From contig NZ_VKKS01000001.1 in assembly GCF_019402645.1 (NCBI RefSeq), positions 3,143,787-3,207,786 on the forward strand: a stretch of 64,000 nucleotides of DNA, in the 5' to 3' direction. The notes beneath the pieces are model-generated. The model saw only the letters and a program-made list of their open reading frames with translations. It did no database searches and was not told the DNA's origin. Position 1 is the first letter of the stretch; each line of letters opens with the position of its first letter. Position numbers and translations under genes: made by a program. Origin of the DNA: Morganella morganii. GTDB lineage: Bacteria; Pseudomonadota; Gammaproteobacteria; Enterobacterales; Enterobacteriaceae. This document shows positions 17,965-26,484 of the stretch, piece after piece.

Positions 17965-18807
17965 TTATTCCGGCGTGATCCATTCAACCAGTGTATGCCC
18001 GGTTCCTTCCGGCACCAGTACCTTATGCAGCCACGGCAGCACGGATTTCATCTGAGATTCCAGCTTCCACGGCGGGTTAATCACAATCATGCCGGATGCG
18101 GTCATACCACGCTGATCACTGTCAGGGCGCACCGCCAGTTCGATTTGCAGAATTTTGCGGATTCCGGTTGCCTGAAAATCTTTTACCATCCGTTTGATCT
18201 GCTGACGCAGCACTACCGGATACCAGACAGCATAAGTGCCGGTGGCAAAACGGCGGTGACCTTCCTGAATTCCTTTAACCACTGCCTGATAATCACTTTT
18301 CAGCTCATACGGCGGATCAATCAGCACAAATCCGCGCCGGGATAACGGCGGTAGCTGTGATTTCAGCTGCTGATAACCATCTTCCCGCACCACGCGGGCG
18401 CGGTTATCGCGGCTGAATTCATTACGCAGCAGCGGAAAATCAGACGGATGCAGTTCGCTGATATTTAATTTGTCGTGATCACGCAGCAAATGTGCGGCGA
18501 TCAGCGGAGAACCCGGGTAAAAACGCAAGTCACCGCGCGGATTCAGCACACTGACGGCGTCAAGGTAAGTCTTCAGTTCTTCAGGTACCGATTCCTGCGC
18601 CCAGATACGGGCGATCCCTTCCAGGTACTCCCCGGTACGCTCCGCATGCTCACCACTGAGCTGATAACGCCCGGCACCGGCGTGCGTATCCAGATACAAA
18701 AAGGGTTTGTCTTTCTCTTTTAATGATTCAATGATCAGACTCTGGACGGTGTGTTTTAACACATCCGCATGGTTGCCGGCGTGAAAGCTGTGGCGGTAAC
18801 TAAGCAT
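17965..18807 (-). CDS. rlmJ: 23S rRNA (adenine(2030)-N6)-methyltransferase RlmJ
   Basis: A 280-residue protein, identical in length to E. coli RlmJ (YhiR) and sharing the N terminus MLSYRHSFHAGNHADVLKHT. The methylation motif is LIDPPYELK (DPPY, about residues 166-169), and the SAM-binding region includes FLYLDTHAGAGRY. It methylates A2030 of 23S rRNA before ribosome assembly. The gene is 69 nt upstream of gor on the same strand. Confidence 0.97.
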   Translation of the reverse strand: MLSYRHSFHAGNHADVLKHTVQSLIIESLKEKDKPFLYLDTHAGAGRYQLSGEHAERTGEYLEGIARIWAQESVPEELKTYLDAVSVLNPRGDLRFYPGSPLIAAHLLRDHDKLNISELHPSDFPLLRNEFSRDNRARVVREDGYQQLKSQLPPLSRRGFVLIDPPYELKSDYQAVVKGIQEGHRRFATGTYAVWYPVVLRQQIKRMVKDFQATGIRKILQIELAVRPDSDQRGMTASGMIVINPPWKLESQMKSVLPWLHKVLVPEGTGHTLVEWITPE

Positions 18808-19001
18808 ACAAAGGCCTCAGATGGTCGGGTGTGAACCACCCGGAACAAGAATATCAGTACAGATTGAAGTACTCAGTATAACCTGATTTCGGCAGGAAAG
18901 AACCAATGCCCTTTCCTCATCTGTATCTGTGCGGCATGATAATGAACCATTGTCATTATCAATAGTCATAAAACGACGATTAATATAAAAATGAGGTAAA
19001 C

Positions 19002-19391
19002 ATGACACGTTTTACAACCGCCGTTCTGGCACTGGGAACATTACTGGTAAGCACTTCTGCGCTGAGCGCACAGAATGGCTGTGACATCAAAAAGAGTAAA
19101 ATTGAGGAGCAGATCCGCTATGCCAAAGCACACGGAAACACGCACCGGGTACAGGGGCTGGAGCGGGCTTTACAAAATGTAAATACTTACTGCACACCAA
19201 ACAGTCTGCGTAATGATGCCCGTGATGAAGTCAGCGACCGGACAAAAGAAGTGGCGGAGCGCAAAGCCGATTTACAGAAAGCTATTGATAAAGGGGACAT
19301 CAGTAAAATTGCCAAGCGCGAACGCAAACTGGCCGAAGCCGAAGCCGAACTAAAAGAAGCACAGGCGGAGCTGGATGCATTATTAAAGTGA
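19002..19391 (+). CDS. DUF1090 family periplasmic protein (YqjC-like)
   Basis: A 129-residue precursor with a signal peptide ending LSA (about residue 23). The mature protein starts QNGCDIKKSKIEEQI and contains two cysteines (GCDIKK and NTYCTP), then a long charged coiled coil, RTKEVAERKADLQKA to EAEAELKEAQAELDA. This is the architecture of DUF1090 proteins such as E. coli YqjC. Function unknown; periplasmic location is predicted. A stem (TGCCGGTTT.../...AAACCGGCA, 19401-19429) follows without a T run, so termination there is uncertain. It is a monocistronic unit divergent from rlmJ. Confidence 0.85.
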   Translation: MTRFTTAVLALGTLLVSTSALSAQNGCDIKKSKIEEQIRYAKAHGNTHRVQGLERALQNVNTYCTPNSLRNDARDEVSDRTKEVAERKADLQKAIDKGDISKIAKRERKLAEAEAELKEAQAELDALLK

Positions 19392-19436
19392 TAATGCCGC
19401 TGCCGGTTTTCTGAAAACAGAAACCGGCAAACTGCA

Positions 19437-19886
19437 TTAAAATTCTGTCGCTCTTAACTGACCAAAATAACGGGTCAGCTGAAAGCGGACTTCAAAATTT
19501 CGTGTTCCGGGATGAATATTCAGACGGCGCTGAACCTCCGATTTGACCGTTATCAGGGCAGTATAAGAATACCCGCTCCGGAAGGGATAATTCTGCACTG
19601 AAATACAGTGCCCCTTGCTGACGGCCGCCTGTTCCGGCGTAAAGGTATGCGTCAACAGCCGTTTATTCACACTGCCGATTTCATTAATATCCAGCCGGAT
19701 AATTTTTTCATCCCCTTCCGGACTGATAAGCAGACAGACATGGTTTGAGACAATCATGACTCTCGCCGGTAAATAAGGCCCTTCAGGTTTATAAACACAC
19801 CCGGTGATAAGCAGCGGAATAACAAGCATCAGCAAGGAGAAATAATTTCTCCTGTTATTCCCGGGAAAAACACATTTATTATTCAT
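19437..19886 (-). CDS. Putative periplasmic lipoprotein (T6SS-immunity-like family)
   Basis: A 149-residue lipoprotein precursor. The hydrophobic segment FSLLMLVIPLLITGC ends in a lipobox with Cys30, followed by VYKPEGPYLPARVMIVSNHVC. That GPYLPARV block is the mark of a family in Proteus, Providencia and Morganella that databases label putative T6SS immunity periplasmic lipoprotein (I recall DUF7480); no experiment I know of shows the function. There is no effector gene beside it: the neighbours are a DUF1090 protein and yhjD. Residue 2 after Cys30 is Tyr, not Asp, so outer membrane sorting is likely. Confidence 0.6.
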   Translation of the reverse strand: MNNKCVFPGNNRRNYFSLLMLVIPLLITGCVYKPEGPYLPARVMIVSNHVCLLISPEGDEKIIRLDINEIGSVNKRLLTHTFTPEQAAVSKGHCISVQNYPFRSGYSYTALITVKSEVQRRLNIHPGTRNFEVRFQLTRYFGQLRATEF

Positions 19887-20078
19887 ATTATGAACACCTT
19901 ATAAGGTGATATTTGTTTTAATTATTTTGAGAGAAAACAGGCGCGACTAATTACATATTATTATCAGAGTTAATCAATCGGGAAATTCTGAAGCCTGATA
20001 TATCAGAACCTGAATTGTTCATCCGGTTATTCCTGTAGTAAACTTGAACGGAATCAATTTCCGAACAAGCGAGGATAC

Positions 20079-21071
20079 ATGGCCCGGGAAAACGACATAC
20101 CGGAAGATGACAACAACACATCATCATTAAAACCCCTGCGGAAGAATTTTGATGAAGGGATAAAACAGGGTAAAAAAGCCCTGAAATGGAGTGTAAAAGC
20201 CGGGAATTATATCCGCAATATTCCGTTTATTGCCCATCTGATCCGTACAGCCACCCGCTTTAATGACAGAATGGGCAGCCCGTTCGGTGCGGCGATTACC
20301 TATTTCTCGTTTTTATCCATGATCCCGATTCTGATGGTCTCTTTCGCCGCCGCCGGTTATGTGCTGGCATTTAATCCGGAACTGCTGACCCGGCTTATCC
20401 GCGGTGTCGCCAACAGCATCAGTGACCCGACACTCGCCGCCACCATTGAGCGCAGCATCGATACCGCAATTCGTCAGCGTGCAACCGTCGGGTTAACCGG
20501 TCTGGCGCTGGCACTCTATTCCGGGGTGAACTGGGTGAGCAATCTGCGGATGGCTATCCGTGCGCAGTATCACGACCAGTGGGAGCCGGATATCGAAGTC
20601 AAAGAAAATATGTTTCTGCGCTATCTGCGTGATTTTCTGGCGCTGATTGGCCTGCTGGTAGCACTGGTGGTCACCCTCTCCCTGACCTCGATTGCCGGTG
20701 CCGCACAAGCCCGGATAGTCGCGTTTCTCGGTCTGGATGCGATTGAATGGCTGCGTCCCGCCTGGACGGCTATCGGCCTGACAATCTCTATTCTCGCCAA
20801 CTATCTGCTGTTTACCTGGATTCTCTGGATCCTGCCGCGTATGAAGCTGAGCCGCCGTTCCCTGCTTAAAGGCACACTGCTGGCCGCGATCGGGTTTGAG
20901 ATCCTGAAAACCATTATGACCTGGTTGCTGCCGAATATGGCGGCCTCTCCGTCCGGTGCTGCATTTGGTTCTGTTATCGGTCTGATGGCTTTTTTCTATT
21001 TCTTCGCGCGGCTGATCCTCTTTTCTGCTGCCTGGATTGCAACCGACATCCAAAAAAATAAAACCGCCTGA
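20079..21071 (+). CDS. yhjD: Inner membrane protein YhjD (YihY/BrkB family)
   Basis: A 330-residue polytopic membrane protein with about six membrane segments. The N terminus MARENDIPEDDNNTSSL parallels E. coli YhjD (MTPENDIPEDNNNTPSL), and the core RFNDRMGSPFGAAITYFSFL and FGSVIGLMAFFYFFARL are well conserved. Members are called YihY/virulence factor BrkB-like; despite older claims the family is not RNase BN. In E. coli a YhjD variant suppresses loss of Kdo in lipid A transport. A GCGAGGATAC ribosome binding site precedes ATG 20079. Confidence 0.92.
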   Translation: MARENDIPEDDNNTSSLKPLRKNFDEGIKQGKKALKWSVKAGNYIRNIPFIAHLIRTATRFNDRMGSPFGAAITYFSFLSMIPILMVSFAAAGYVLAFNPELLTRLIRGVANSISDPTLAATIERSIDTAIRQRATVGLTGLALALYSGVNWVSNLRMAIRAQYHDQWEPDIEVKENMFLRYLRDFLALIGLLVALVVTLSLTSIAGAAQARIVAFLGLDAIEWLRPAWTAIGLTISILANYLLFTWILWILPRMKLSRRSLLKGTLLAAIGFEILKTIMTWLLPNMAASPSGAAFGSVIGLMAFFYFFARLILFSAAWIATDIQKNKTA

Positions 21072-21152
21072 GGTTTTTTAAGATAATCATTTCATCATTA
21101 TTCCCCCTATAGTCTCCGGATGAATTACAGCTCATTCACCGGAGGCATACTA

Positions 21153-22712
21153 TTGAAAACAGTATTTAGTATATGGATGTCATTGCTGCTCAGTTTCCCC
21201 GGCTGCGCGGCGGTTCTTCTGGATGGTAAAACACTGACCCCTGCTCTGATTGCCCGGATTGCGGATGGTGAGCCAGTCAGCATTGCGCCGGATTCACTGA
21301 CAGCCATGCACCGGTCACATACCATTCTGATGAAAACCACCGGTACAGAACAGCCGGTATATGGCCTGACACGGGGTGTTGGTCTGAATAAAGACAAAAA
21401 AGTGACTATGCCCGCCACGGAATTTAATCTGCATTTACTCCGTGCTCACGGCGGGGGGACAGGAAAGCCGCTGAGTGTCAGGCAAACCAGGGCAGTAATG
21501 GTAACACGGCTTAACATGCTGCTGACCGGCGGCAGTGGTGCACATCCGGATCTGGCCGGGATGTATTTGCGTTTTCTCAATCAGTTTATTACCCCCCTGG
21601 TTCCGTCCGCAGGCTCTGTCGGAGAGGCGGACATCACACAGCTCAGCCATATCGGGCTGGCAATGTCAGGGGAAGGTGATGCGGATTATCAGGGAAAACA
21701 GATGAAGGCCGCAGAGGCACTGAAAACAGCCGGTATTCCTCTTTTCAGACCTTCGGCGAAAGATGCGTTGTCCATTATCAGTTCCAATGCAGTTTCATCC
21801 GCCATGGCCGCGCTCGCCCTGTATGATGCCGCCCGTCTGACGGATTTATGTTTTGCGGTTTATGCGCTGGCGCTGGAGGCACTTAACGGCAATATCCATC
21901 CTTTTACTGCAGAGGTATTACAGCAGCGGCCTTATCCGGCAGTGACTGAGAGCGGACAGATACTTCGCTTATTACTCAGGGGTTCATCACTGTCAGAACC
22001 GGATCCTGACCGCCGGTTACTTATTCAGCTTAACAGTGCCGATGATAATCCGGTTGTTATTCCGCCCGGTAAAAATTACCCTGCCGGGGCGGTTATTCCC
22101 TCCGCTAATTTTGAGCCGCTGCCGTGGGTGACGGCTTTTGAGCAGCTCGGTCTGTCTGTCGCCCGCTACTCTCTGCTCAGTGCACAGCAGTTGATCGTAT
22201 TAAACACACCCGCATTTACCGGTTTGAGCCGCTTTCTGGCAACAGAGGAAACCGTGCATGCCTTCGGGGCGATTGAAAAAGATATGATGGCGCTCGCCTT
22301 GTATAATAAAAATCTGGCAATGCCGCTTTCACTGGACTACCTGCCTGTCGCCGGAGGAATTGAAGATATCGCCACCCGGGCCCCCGCAGTGACGCAACAT
22401 CTGCAGCAGCAACTTGATAACTGTTATGAATTATTGAGTATTTTATTTATTCACAGTGCACAGGCGATTGATCTGCGCAGACAACAGAATCCGCATTTCA
22501 GGCTCGCACAACACACCGCTTCACTCTATGATGTGATAAGAGCATCTGCCGCTTTTATGCAGTCTGACAAAGTAATACGGCCTGATGTTCAGACACTTGC
22601 CGGTATCCTCCGGGATCATCATAACGACATCATCAGGAGCCTCTATGCCATTCATCAATATCCGCATCACCAAAGAGGGTACGGCCGCAGAACAAAAACA
22701 AAAGCTGATTGA
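21153..22712 (+). CDS. Secreted aromatic amino acid lyase-family protein lacking the MIO triad
   Basis: A 519-residue protein of the HAL/PAL/TAL lyase fold: VYGLTRGVG (YGVNTGFG in HAL), RLNMLLTGGSGAHPD, SADDNPVVI and GGIEDIATRAP are recognisable. The triad that normally cyclises to the MIO cofactor is replaced: GSVGEADITQLSHI stands where HAL has GSVGASGDLAPLSHI. It therefore cannot make MIO and must use other chemistry or another substrate; ergothionase is a precedent for lyase-fold enzymes with different activation. TTG 21153 is the likely start (GGAGG 7 nt upstream; ATG 21120 lacks one) and gives a classic signal peptide, KTVFSIWMSLLLSFPGCAA, so the protein is probably periplasmic, unusual for this fold. 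A lipoprotein at that Cys is less likely. Its last 68 nt overlap the tautomerase gene. Confidence 0.8.
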   Translation: MKTVFSIWMSLLLSFPGCAAVLLDGKTLTPALIARIADGEPVSIAPDSLTAMHRSHTILMKTTGTEQPVYGLTRGVGLNKDKKVTMPATEFNLHLLRAHGGGTGKPLSVRQTRAVMVTRLNMLLTGGSGAHPDLAGMYLRFLNQFITPLVPSAGSVGEADITQLSHIGLAMSGEGDADYQGKQMKAAEALKTAGIPLFRPSAKDALSIISSNAVSSAMAALALYDAARLTDLCFAVYALALEALNGNIHPFTAEVLQQRPYPAVTESGQILRLLLRGSSLSEPDPDRRLLIQLNSADDNPVVIPPGKNYPAGAVIPSANFEPLPWVTAFEQLGLSVARYSLLSAQQLIVLNTPAFTGLSRFLATEETVHAFGAIEKDMMALALYNKNLAMPLSLDYLPVAGGIEDIATRAPAVTQHLQQQLDNCYELLSILFIHSAQAIDLRRQQNPHFRLAQHTASLYDVIRASAAFMQSDKVIRPDVQTLAGILRDHHNDIIRSLYAIHQYPHHQRGYGRRTKTKAD

Positions 22713-22851
22713 AGGTGCCACGCAATTACTTGCGGACGTGCCGGGGAAAAATCCGGCATCAACCTTTGTGATTATTGATGAGGTGGAAACCGGCAACTGG
22801 GGTGTCGGCGGGCAGACCGTGACAAAACTGCGCGCTGACGCGAGGAGATAA
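22645..22851 (+). CDS. 4-oxalocrotonate tautomerase-family protein
   Basis: A 68-residue protein beginning MPFINIRITKEG; after removal of Met the catalytic Pro1 is exposed, as in 4-oxalocrotonate tautomerases. The rest (AAEQKQKLIEGATQLLADV, then NPASTFVIIDEVETGNWGVGG) follows the family pattern, with GNWGVGG near the C terminus. Such enzymes tautomerise or dehalogenate small carbonyl compounds; the substrate here is unknown. The start ATG 22645 has AGGAG 5 nt upstream and lies inside the 3' end of the lyase gene (68-nt overlap, different frame). The hydrolase gene begins 2 nt after its stop, so the three form one operon. Confidence 0.88.
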   Translation: MPFINIRITKEGTAAEQKQKLIEGATQLLADVPGKNPASTFVIIDEVETGNWGVGGQTVTKLRADARR

Positions 22852-22853
22852 CC

Positions 22854-23882
22854 ATGCCGGCGCGGAATTTGTCAGACCTGTTGCGGGGTGTTCAGCCGGA
22901 AGGCTTTGCCACCGCATTCTGCTTCACCGGTGAAGGCTGTGATCTGCCGGACGGGGCAGCGCACGGCGGTCTGAGCCGAAGCGACAGCACGCCGGTCACA
23001 CCGGATACCCCGGTGCGGATCGCCAGCAATACCAAGACCTTTACTGCAGCAGCGGTACTGCGCCTGTATGAACAGCAAAAACTCAGTCTCAGTTCGCCTG
23101 TCGCGCCGCTGCTCTCCCCGCAGTATGTCCGCTGGCTGACAGATGCGGGCTATGATCTGAATGCTATTACGGTACAGCATCTGCTCAGTCACAGCAGCGG
23201 GCTGTATGACCATGCGGATGAGAAGTATATCCGTGACGTGCTCGCAGATCCCGGGCACCTCTGGACACGGGATGAGCAGATCCGCCTGTATGTCAGCCGG
23301 GGTTATCCGCTGATGAAACCGGGTCTCTGTTTTCTCTATTCCGATACCGGATATCTGCTGCTGGGGGATATTACCGAACGGGTCACGCAACTTCCGCTGG
23401 CACAGGCTGTCCGGCAGTTGCTGCGCTTTGATGCGCCGGGTATGGAATCCGCTTACTGGGAACGGGAAGAACAGGTTCCCGCCGGCCTTCTGCTGCGGGC
23501 ACATCAGTATCTCGGCAATATTGACGGGGATACCATCAGCCCGACAATGGATCTTTGGGGCGGCGGCGGGTTGATTATGTCCGTAAACGCACTCGCGGTT
23601 TTTATGGCGAATCTGTTTGAGGGACGTATTTTTGACAAGCCGGAAACCCTTGAAATTATGATGAAACAAGGCAGTCATGACGGTGCGGAGGATTACCGCT
23701 GTGGTGTGATGGTGACAGAACGGGACGGACAGACACTCTGGTATCATTCCGGATTCTGGGGAACTGCTGCCTATTATCACCCGCAGAAAAAAATCGCGGC
23801 AGCGGGATTTGTGAATAACCGGGACACCCGGCCGTGGCTGATGAATCTGCTGGAAAGCAGCTTATGTCAGAACGATGAATAG
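22854..23882 (+). CDS. Serine hydrolase, class C beta-lactamase/DAP family
   Basis: A 342-residue penicillin-binding-fold hydrolase. Motif 1 is S58-N-T-K61 (SxxK), motif 2 Y162-S-D164 (YxN replaced by YSD, as in some D-aminopeptidase-like esterases), and motif 3 H298-S-G300. No signal peptide is visible, so unlike AmpC it should stay in the cytoplasm. Possible activities are D-amino acid amidase, esterase or peptidase; a beta-lactamase role is unlikely. AGGAGA lies 8 nt before ATG 22854. Last gene of the lyase-tautomerase-hydrolase operon; a strong terminator follows. Confidence 0.82.
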   Translation: MPARNLSDLLRGVQPEGFATAFCFTGEGCDLPDGAAHGGLSRSDSTPVTPDTPVRIASNTKTFTAAAVLRLYEQQKLSLSSPVAPLLSPQYVRWLTDAGYDLNAITVQHLLSHSSGLYDHADEKYIRDVLADPGHLWTRDEQIRLYVSRGYPLMKPGLCFLYSDTGYLLLGDITERVTQLPLAQAVRQLLRFDAPGMESAYWEREEQVPAGLLLRAHQYLGNIDGDTISPTMDLWGGGGLIMSVNALAVFMANLFEGRIFDKPETLEIMMKQGSHDGAEDYRCGVMVTERDGQTLWYHSGFWGTAAYYHPQKKIAAAGFVNNRDTRPWLMNLLESSLCQNDE

Positions 23883-23884
23883 CC

Positions 23885-23918
23885 ATAAAAAAAGGTATCC
23901 GAAGGATACCCTTTTTTA
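23885..23918. terminator. Bidirectional terminator between the hydrolase gene and yhjJ
   Basis: GGTATCC-GAA-GGATACC (23894-23910) is flanked by an A run (23887-23893) and a T run (23912-23917), so it works for the hydrolase operon on the plus strand and for yhjJ on the minus strand. Confidence 0.88.
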
Positions 23919-23933
23919 TGCTGTTACCAGGAA

Positions 23934-25613
23934 TCAGGCACTGACACCGTCGGTGTTATTATCCGCCGCCGGTGGCCCGGCATTGCCGTTTTGTCCGTCT
24001 TTTTTAGCCGCCGGGGCCGGGGCTTCCGGTGCCGCCGGTTTCACAACGGATGACGGTGCTGCCGCTTCCGGGGTTACTGCCGGGGCTTTGGCTTGCTCTG
24101 CGTCAGCTTTTTCTGCCGCTGCTTTTTCCGCAGCAGCTTTTTCAGCCACTTCCGCATCCGCCGCCTGTTTCTCTGCCGCAGCAACTGCTTTTTCCGGATG
24201 CATTATCTTATCAAACTGAGCACGCAGCTGATCCACATTCATTTCCGTCTCACCTTTCGGCTGAGTAAAGAAAAATGCCGTATCCTGCTCTAAAATCGCA
24301 TGAATTTCCGCGTTCAGCACTTCCGGTGTCAGATTATTCAGGAATGACTGACGCAGACGCTGATACTGTTCCGGCGGAATATCAATGATATTACTCTGCT
24401 GGGACATCAGACGCTGGTTGATCAGAATATCGGTGGTGGTACGGGCATAGATAGCAAACAGCTGCTGAAGCTGTGCCTGTTTCAGGGCAATCAGGGCATC
24501 AAAATTCTCAGCAGAGATGCCTTTTTCTTTCAGAACAGCCAGTTCGCCGGCCAGTTCAGACACAATCGCCGGTATTTTTTCATTCGGTGCGCGCAGGCTG
24601 AGCATGCAGCTGGCACGCTGATACTGCATCCGGCAATCCATATTCATCGCCATGAATTTTTCATTTTTCTTGCCGATGCCCTGCTGTAATACACCGAAAA
24701 GCGCTTCACGGGCAAGGTCATTTAACCAGTAACGGTTCAGTGCATCCGAATCTTTGACTGAAGACCAGTTCAGATCCCAGACCAGCGCCAGCATATCGTC
24801 TTTCTGATTCTCATTCACGGCATGAACTGAGCGCGGTTTCATCGGTGGCAGAGTGGCAACACTGACTGGTGTCTGACGTTTACCTTCCAGGGAGCCGAAT
24901 GCTTTACTGATACCCTCTTCCAGCGCGCGTTTATCAACCGGACCGGCAACATACAGTGTGGCCATATCCGGTGTGTACCAGCGCTGATAGAAACTGTTCA
25001 GTGCCTCAACATCAATCTTGCCTGCAGGCGGAGGCACCGGGTCAAACCCCTGGAGAGTGGTGCCTTTTATCCGGGTACGCCAGATAGGATCATTGATATT
25101 CGGCGGATAGGTGGCGACAGGTGAATCCGGTGCGGCCAAGGCAGCAGCAACGGTTTCCTGATTAAATATTCCATGACCTGAGACATCCGCCATCCAGCTC
25201 AGTGCTGCTTTCAGCACCTCCGGATTATTATTCGGCAGGCTCAGGTTATAGAGTGTGAAATCATAAGAAACAATGGCCGGCGGCAGCGGCATATCCGGAC
25301 TGATCCCGTGACGCAGCAGATTCGATAACTGCTGTGTGTTCAGGCTCTGGCTGTTGAACATCACCACTTTCGGAACGAGATAAGCAAACCCTTTTTCAGC
25401 CGATTTTTCCATCATGGAACCGGTCTGAACAGAAAGACGCATCTGTATACGGTCATTCGGGCGCTGCGGTGTCTGGAGCAGTTGCCAGCTGAATCCGTTT
25501 GCCAGTTTACCCTGCTGCCATGCCGGATCCGGCTGTAATGCTTCTGCGTGTAACTGGGATGTGACGGCAATCAGGACGCCACCGAGTAAAACACGTAAAT
25601 AAGAGCGTTGCAT
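23934..25613 (-). CDS. yhjJ: YhjJ, M16 peptidase-like protein without zinc site
   Basis: A 559-residue periplasmic protein of the insulinase/M16 fold (E. coli YhjJ about 498). The signal peptide ends LHA (residue 23). Where active M16 enzymes have the inverted zinc motif HxxEH, this protein reads EKGFAYLVPKVV, so it is predicted not to be a peptidase. From about residue 455 a low-complexity tail follows: AAAEKQAADAEVAEKAAAEK and then Ala/Pro-rich sequence to the C terminus, about 60 residues longer than E. coli YhjJ. Function unknown. It lies upstream of the pdeK remnant, close to the E. coli order yhjJ-dctA-pdeK; dctA is missing here. Confidence 0.88.
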   Translation of the reverse strand: MQRSYLRVLLGGVLIAVTSQLHAEALQPDPAWQQGKLANGFSWQLLQTPQRPNDRIQMRLSVQTGSMMEKSAEKGFAYLVPKVVMFNSQSLNTQQLSNLLRHGISPDMPLPPAIVSYDFTLYNLSLPNNNPEVLKAALSWMADVSGHGIFNQETVAAALAAPDSPVATYPPNINDPIWRTRIKGTTLQGFDPVPPPAGKIDVEALNSFYQRWYTPDMATLYVAGPVDKRALEEGISKAFGSLEGKRQTPVSVATLPPMKPRSVHAVNENQKDDMLALVWDLNWSSVKDSDALNRYWLNDLAREALFGVLQQGIGKKNEKFMAMNMDCRMQYQRASCMLSLRAPNEKIPAIVSELAGELAVLKEKGISAENFDALIALKQAQLQQLFAIYARTTTDILINQRLMSQQSNIIDIPPEQYQRLRQSFLNNLTPEVLNAEIHAILEQDTAFFFTQPKGETEMNVDQLRAQFDKIMHPEKAVAAAEKQAADAEVAEKAAAEKAAAEKADAEQAKAPAVTPEAAAPSSVVKPAAPEAPAPAAKKDGQNGNAGPPAADNNTDGVSA

Positions 25614-25776
25614 GCTAACCTCTTTTAATATGAATCCCTGGTATGCCTTCTTCTGAGGTTTACCACTGATGCCGGAAATACTGTTATGTCAGACGATAAG
25701 CACAGGCAAAACTGACCGGCTTCCGGGACGCCCCTTTGATTCGTCTGGGTTTAGACAGCAAACCGTCCGGGAAGTT

Positions 25777-26484
25777 TTATGATGACTCCGATTTATGTTT
25801 CTTCACCTGGTTCCGGTAACCCTTCGCCAGCAAACCAAGTTCATCATCCTCGTGATATGCCGGACAACTGAGCTGCTCCGCAGGCTCATCACTGTTCAGT
25901 TCACAAGCCATATTACGCAGCGGCCGGACGATCAGGCGGTTAATGCACCAGCTTATCGCGATCACCAGCACCAGTGCCAGTAACAGATAACTGGCCACCA
26001 TCAATGCCACGATATTCATCGCGAAGCGGTATATGCGGTTATCATCCACCTGAAGAATGAGATAGCCCTGCGGGAGTTTTCCTGTATGTGCCACGCCATA
26101 AGCGTAAAGCGGAACCTGAATCTCAACCGGGATCCCGAAAACCATTTTTGCTGTGCCGGGAATAGAACGGTGTGTGGCAAAATCCAGGCTTATTACCTGA
26201 ACATTTTCCGGCGTCATCACAATCGCCCGTCCTAAAATCCCGCTGGTCCGCAATGTTATCAGGGTCGACTTTATGGCGTTTAAGTCCGACCCTAACAAAG
26301 CATCTGCCAGCGGTTTCCTGACCTGTACTGACGAATTATAAAGCTGATTAATATAATCCGCTTTCCGCTGTTGTATCAGATGTGATAACAGAAGCATCAT
26401 AAAAAGTGCGATAGTCACCAAAGTCACCGCAGCGACAACTGACATCTGTTTGATAGTCAGTGACTTTCTGACTTTTGCACGCAT
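25777..26484 (-). CDS. PdeK/HmsP-like membrane sensor without GGDEF and EAL domains
   Basis: A 235-residue protein equal to the N-terminal third of E. coli PdeK (YhjK, HmsP type, about 650 residues). It starts KSLTIKQMSVVAAV (E. coli RSLTIKQMAMVAAV), has one membrane segment (about 13-35), a periplasmic sensing domain with LPQGYLILQVDD, a second membrane segment ending VIAISWCINRLIVRPLRN that runs into the HAMP domain, and then HEDDELGLLAKGYRNQ before a stop. In PdeK the GGDEF and EAL domains that bind and degrade c-di-GMP follow; here the frame closes after 10 further residues and the next 160 nt show no GGDEF or EAL remnant. Either a decayed gene or a kept regulatory fragment. Confidence 0.8.
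   Translation of the reverse strand: MRAKVRKSLTIKQMSVVAAVTLVTIALFMMLLLSHLIQQRKADYINQLYNSSVQVRKPLADALLGSDLNAIKSTLITLRTSGILGRAIVMTPENVQVISLDFATHRSIPGTAKMVFGIPVEIQVPLYAYGVAHTGKLPQGYLILQVDDNRIYRFAMNIVALMVASYLLLALVLVIAISWCINRLIVRPLRNMACELNSDEPAEQLSCPAYHEDDELGLLAKGYRNQVKKHKSESS

Noticed and set aside
17296-18345. 349-codon plus-strand open frame opposite gor and rlmJ
   Set aside because: Antisense shadow of two well supported genes, created by codon bias; no family resemblance and no ribosome binding site.
19401-19429. Hairpin after the DUF1090 gene as terminator
   Set aside because: The stem has a bulge and no U run on either strand, so I did not call it a terminator.
22872-23780. 302-codon minus-strand open frame opposite the serine hydrolase gene
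   Set aside because: The plus strand shows the three catalytic motifs of a serine hydrolase; the antisense product is not protein-like.
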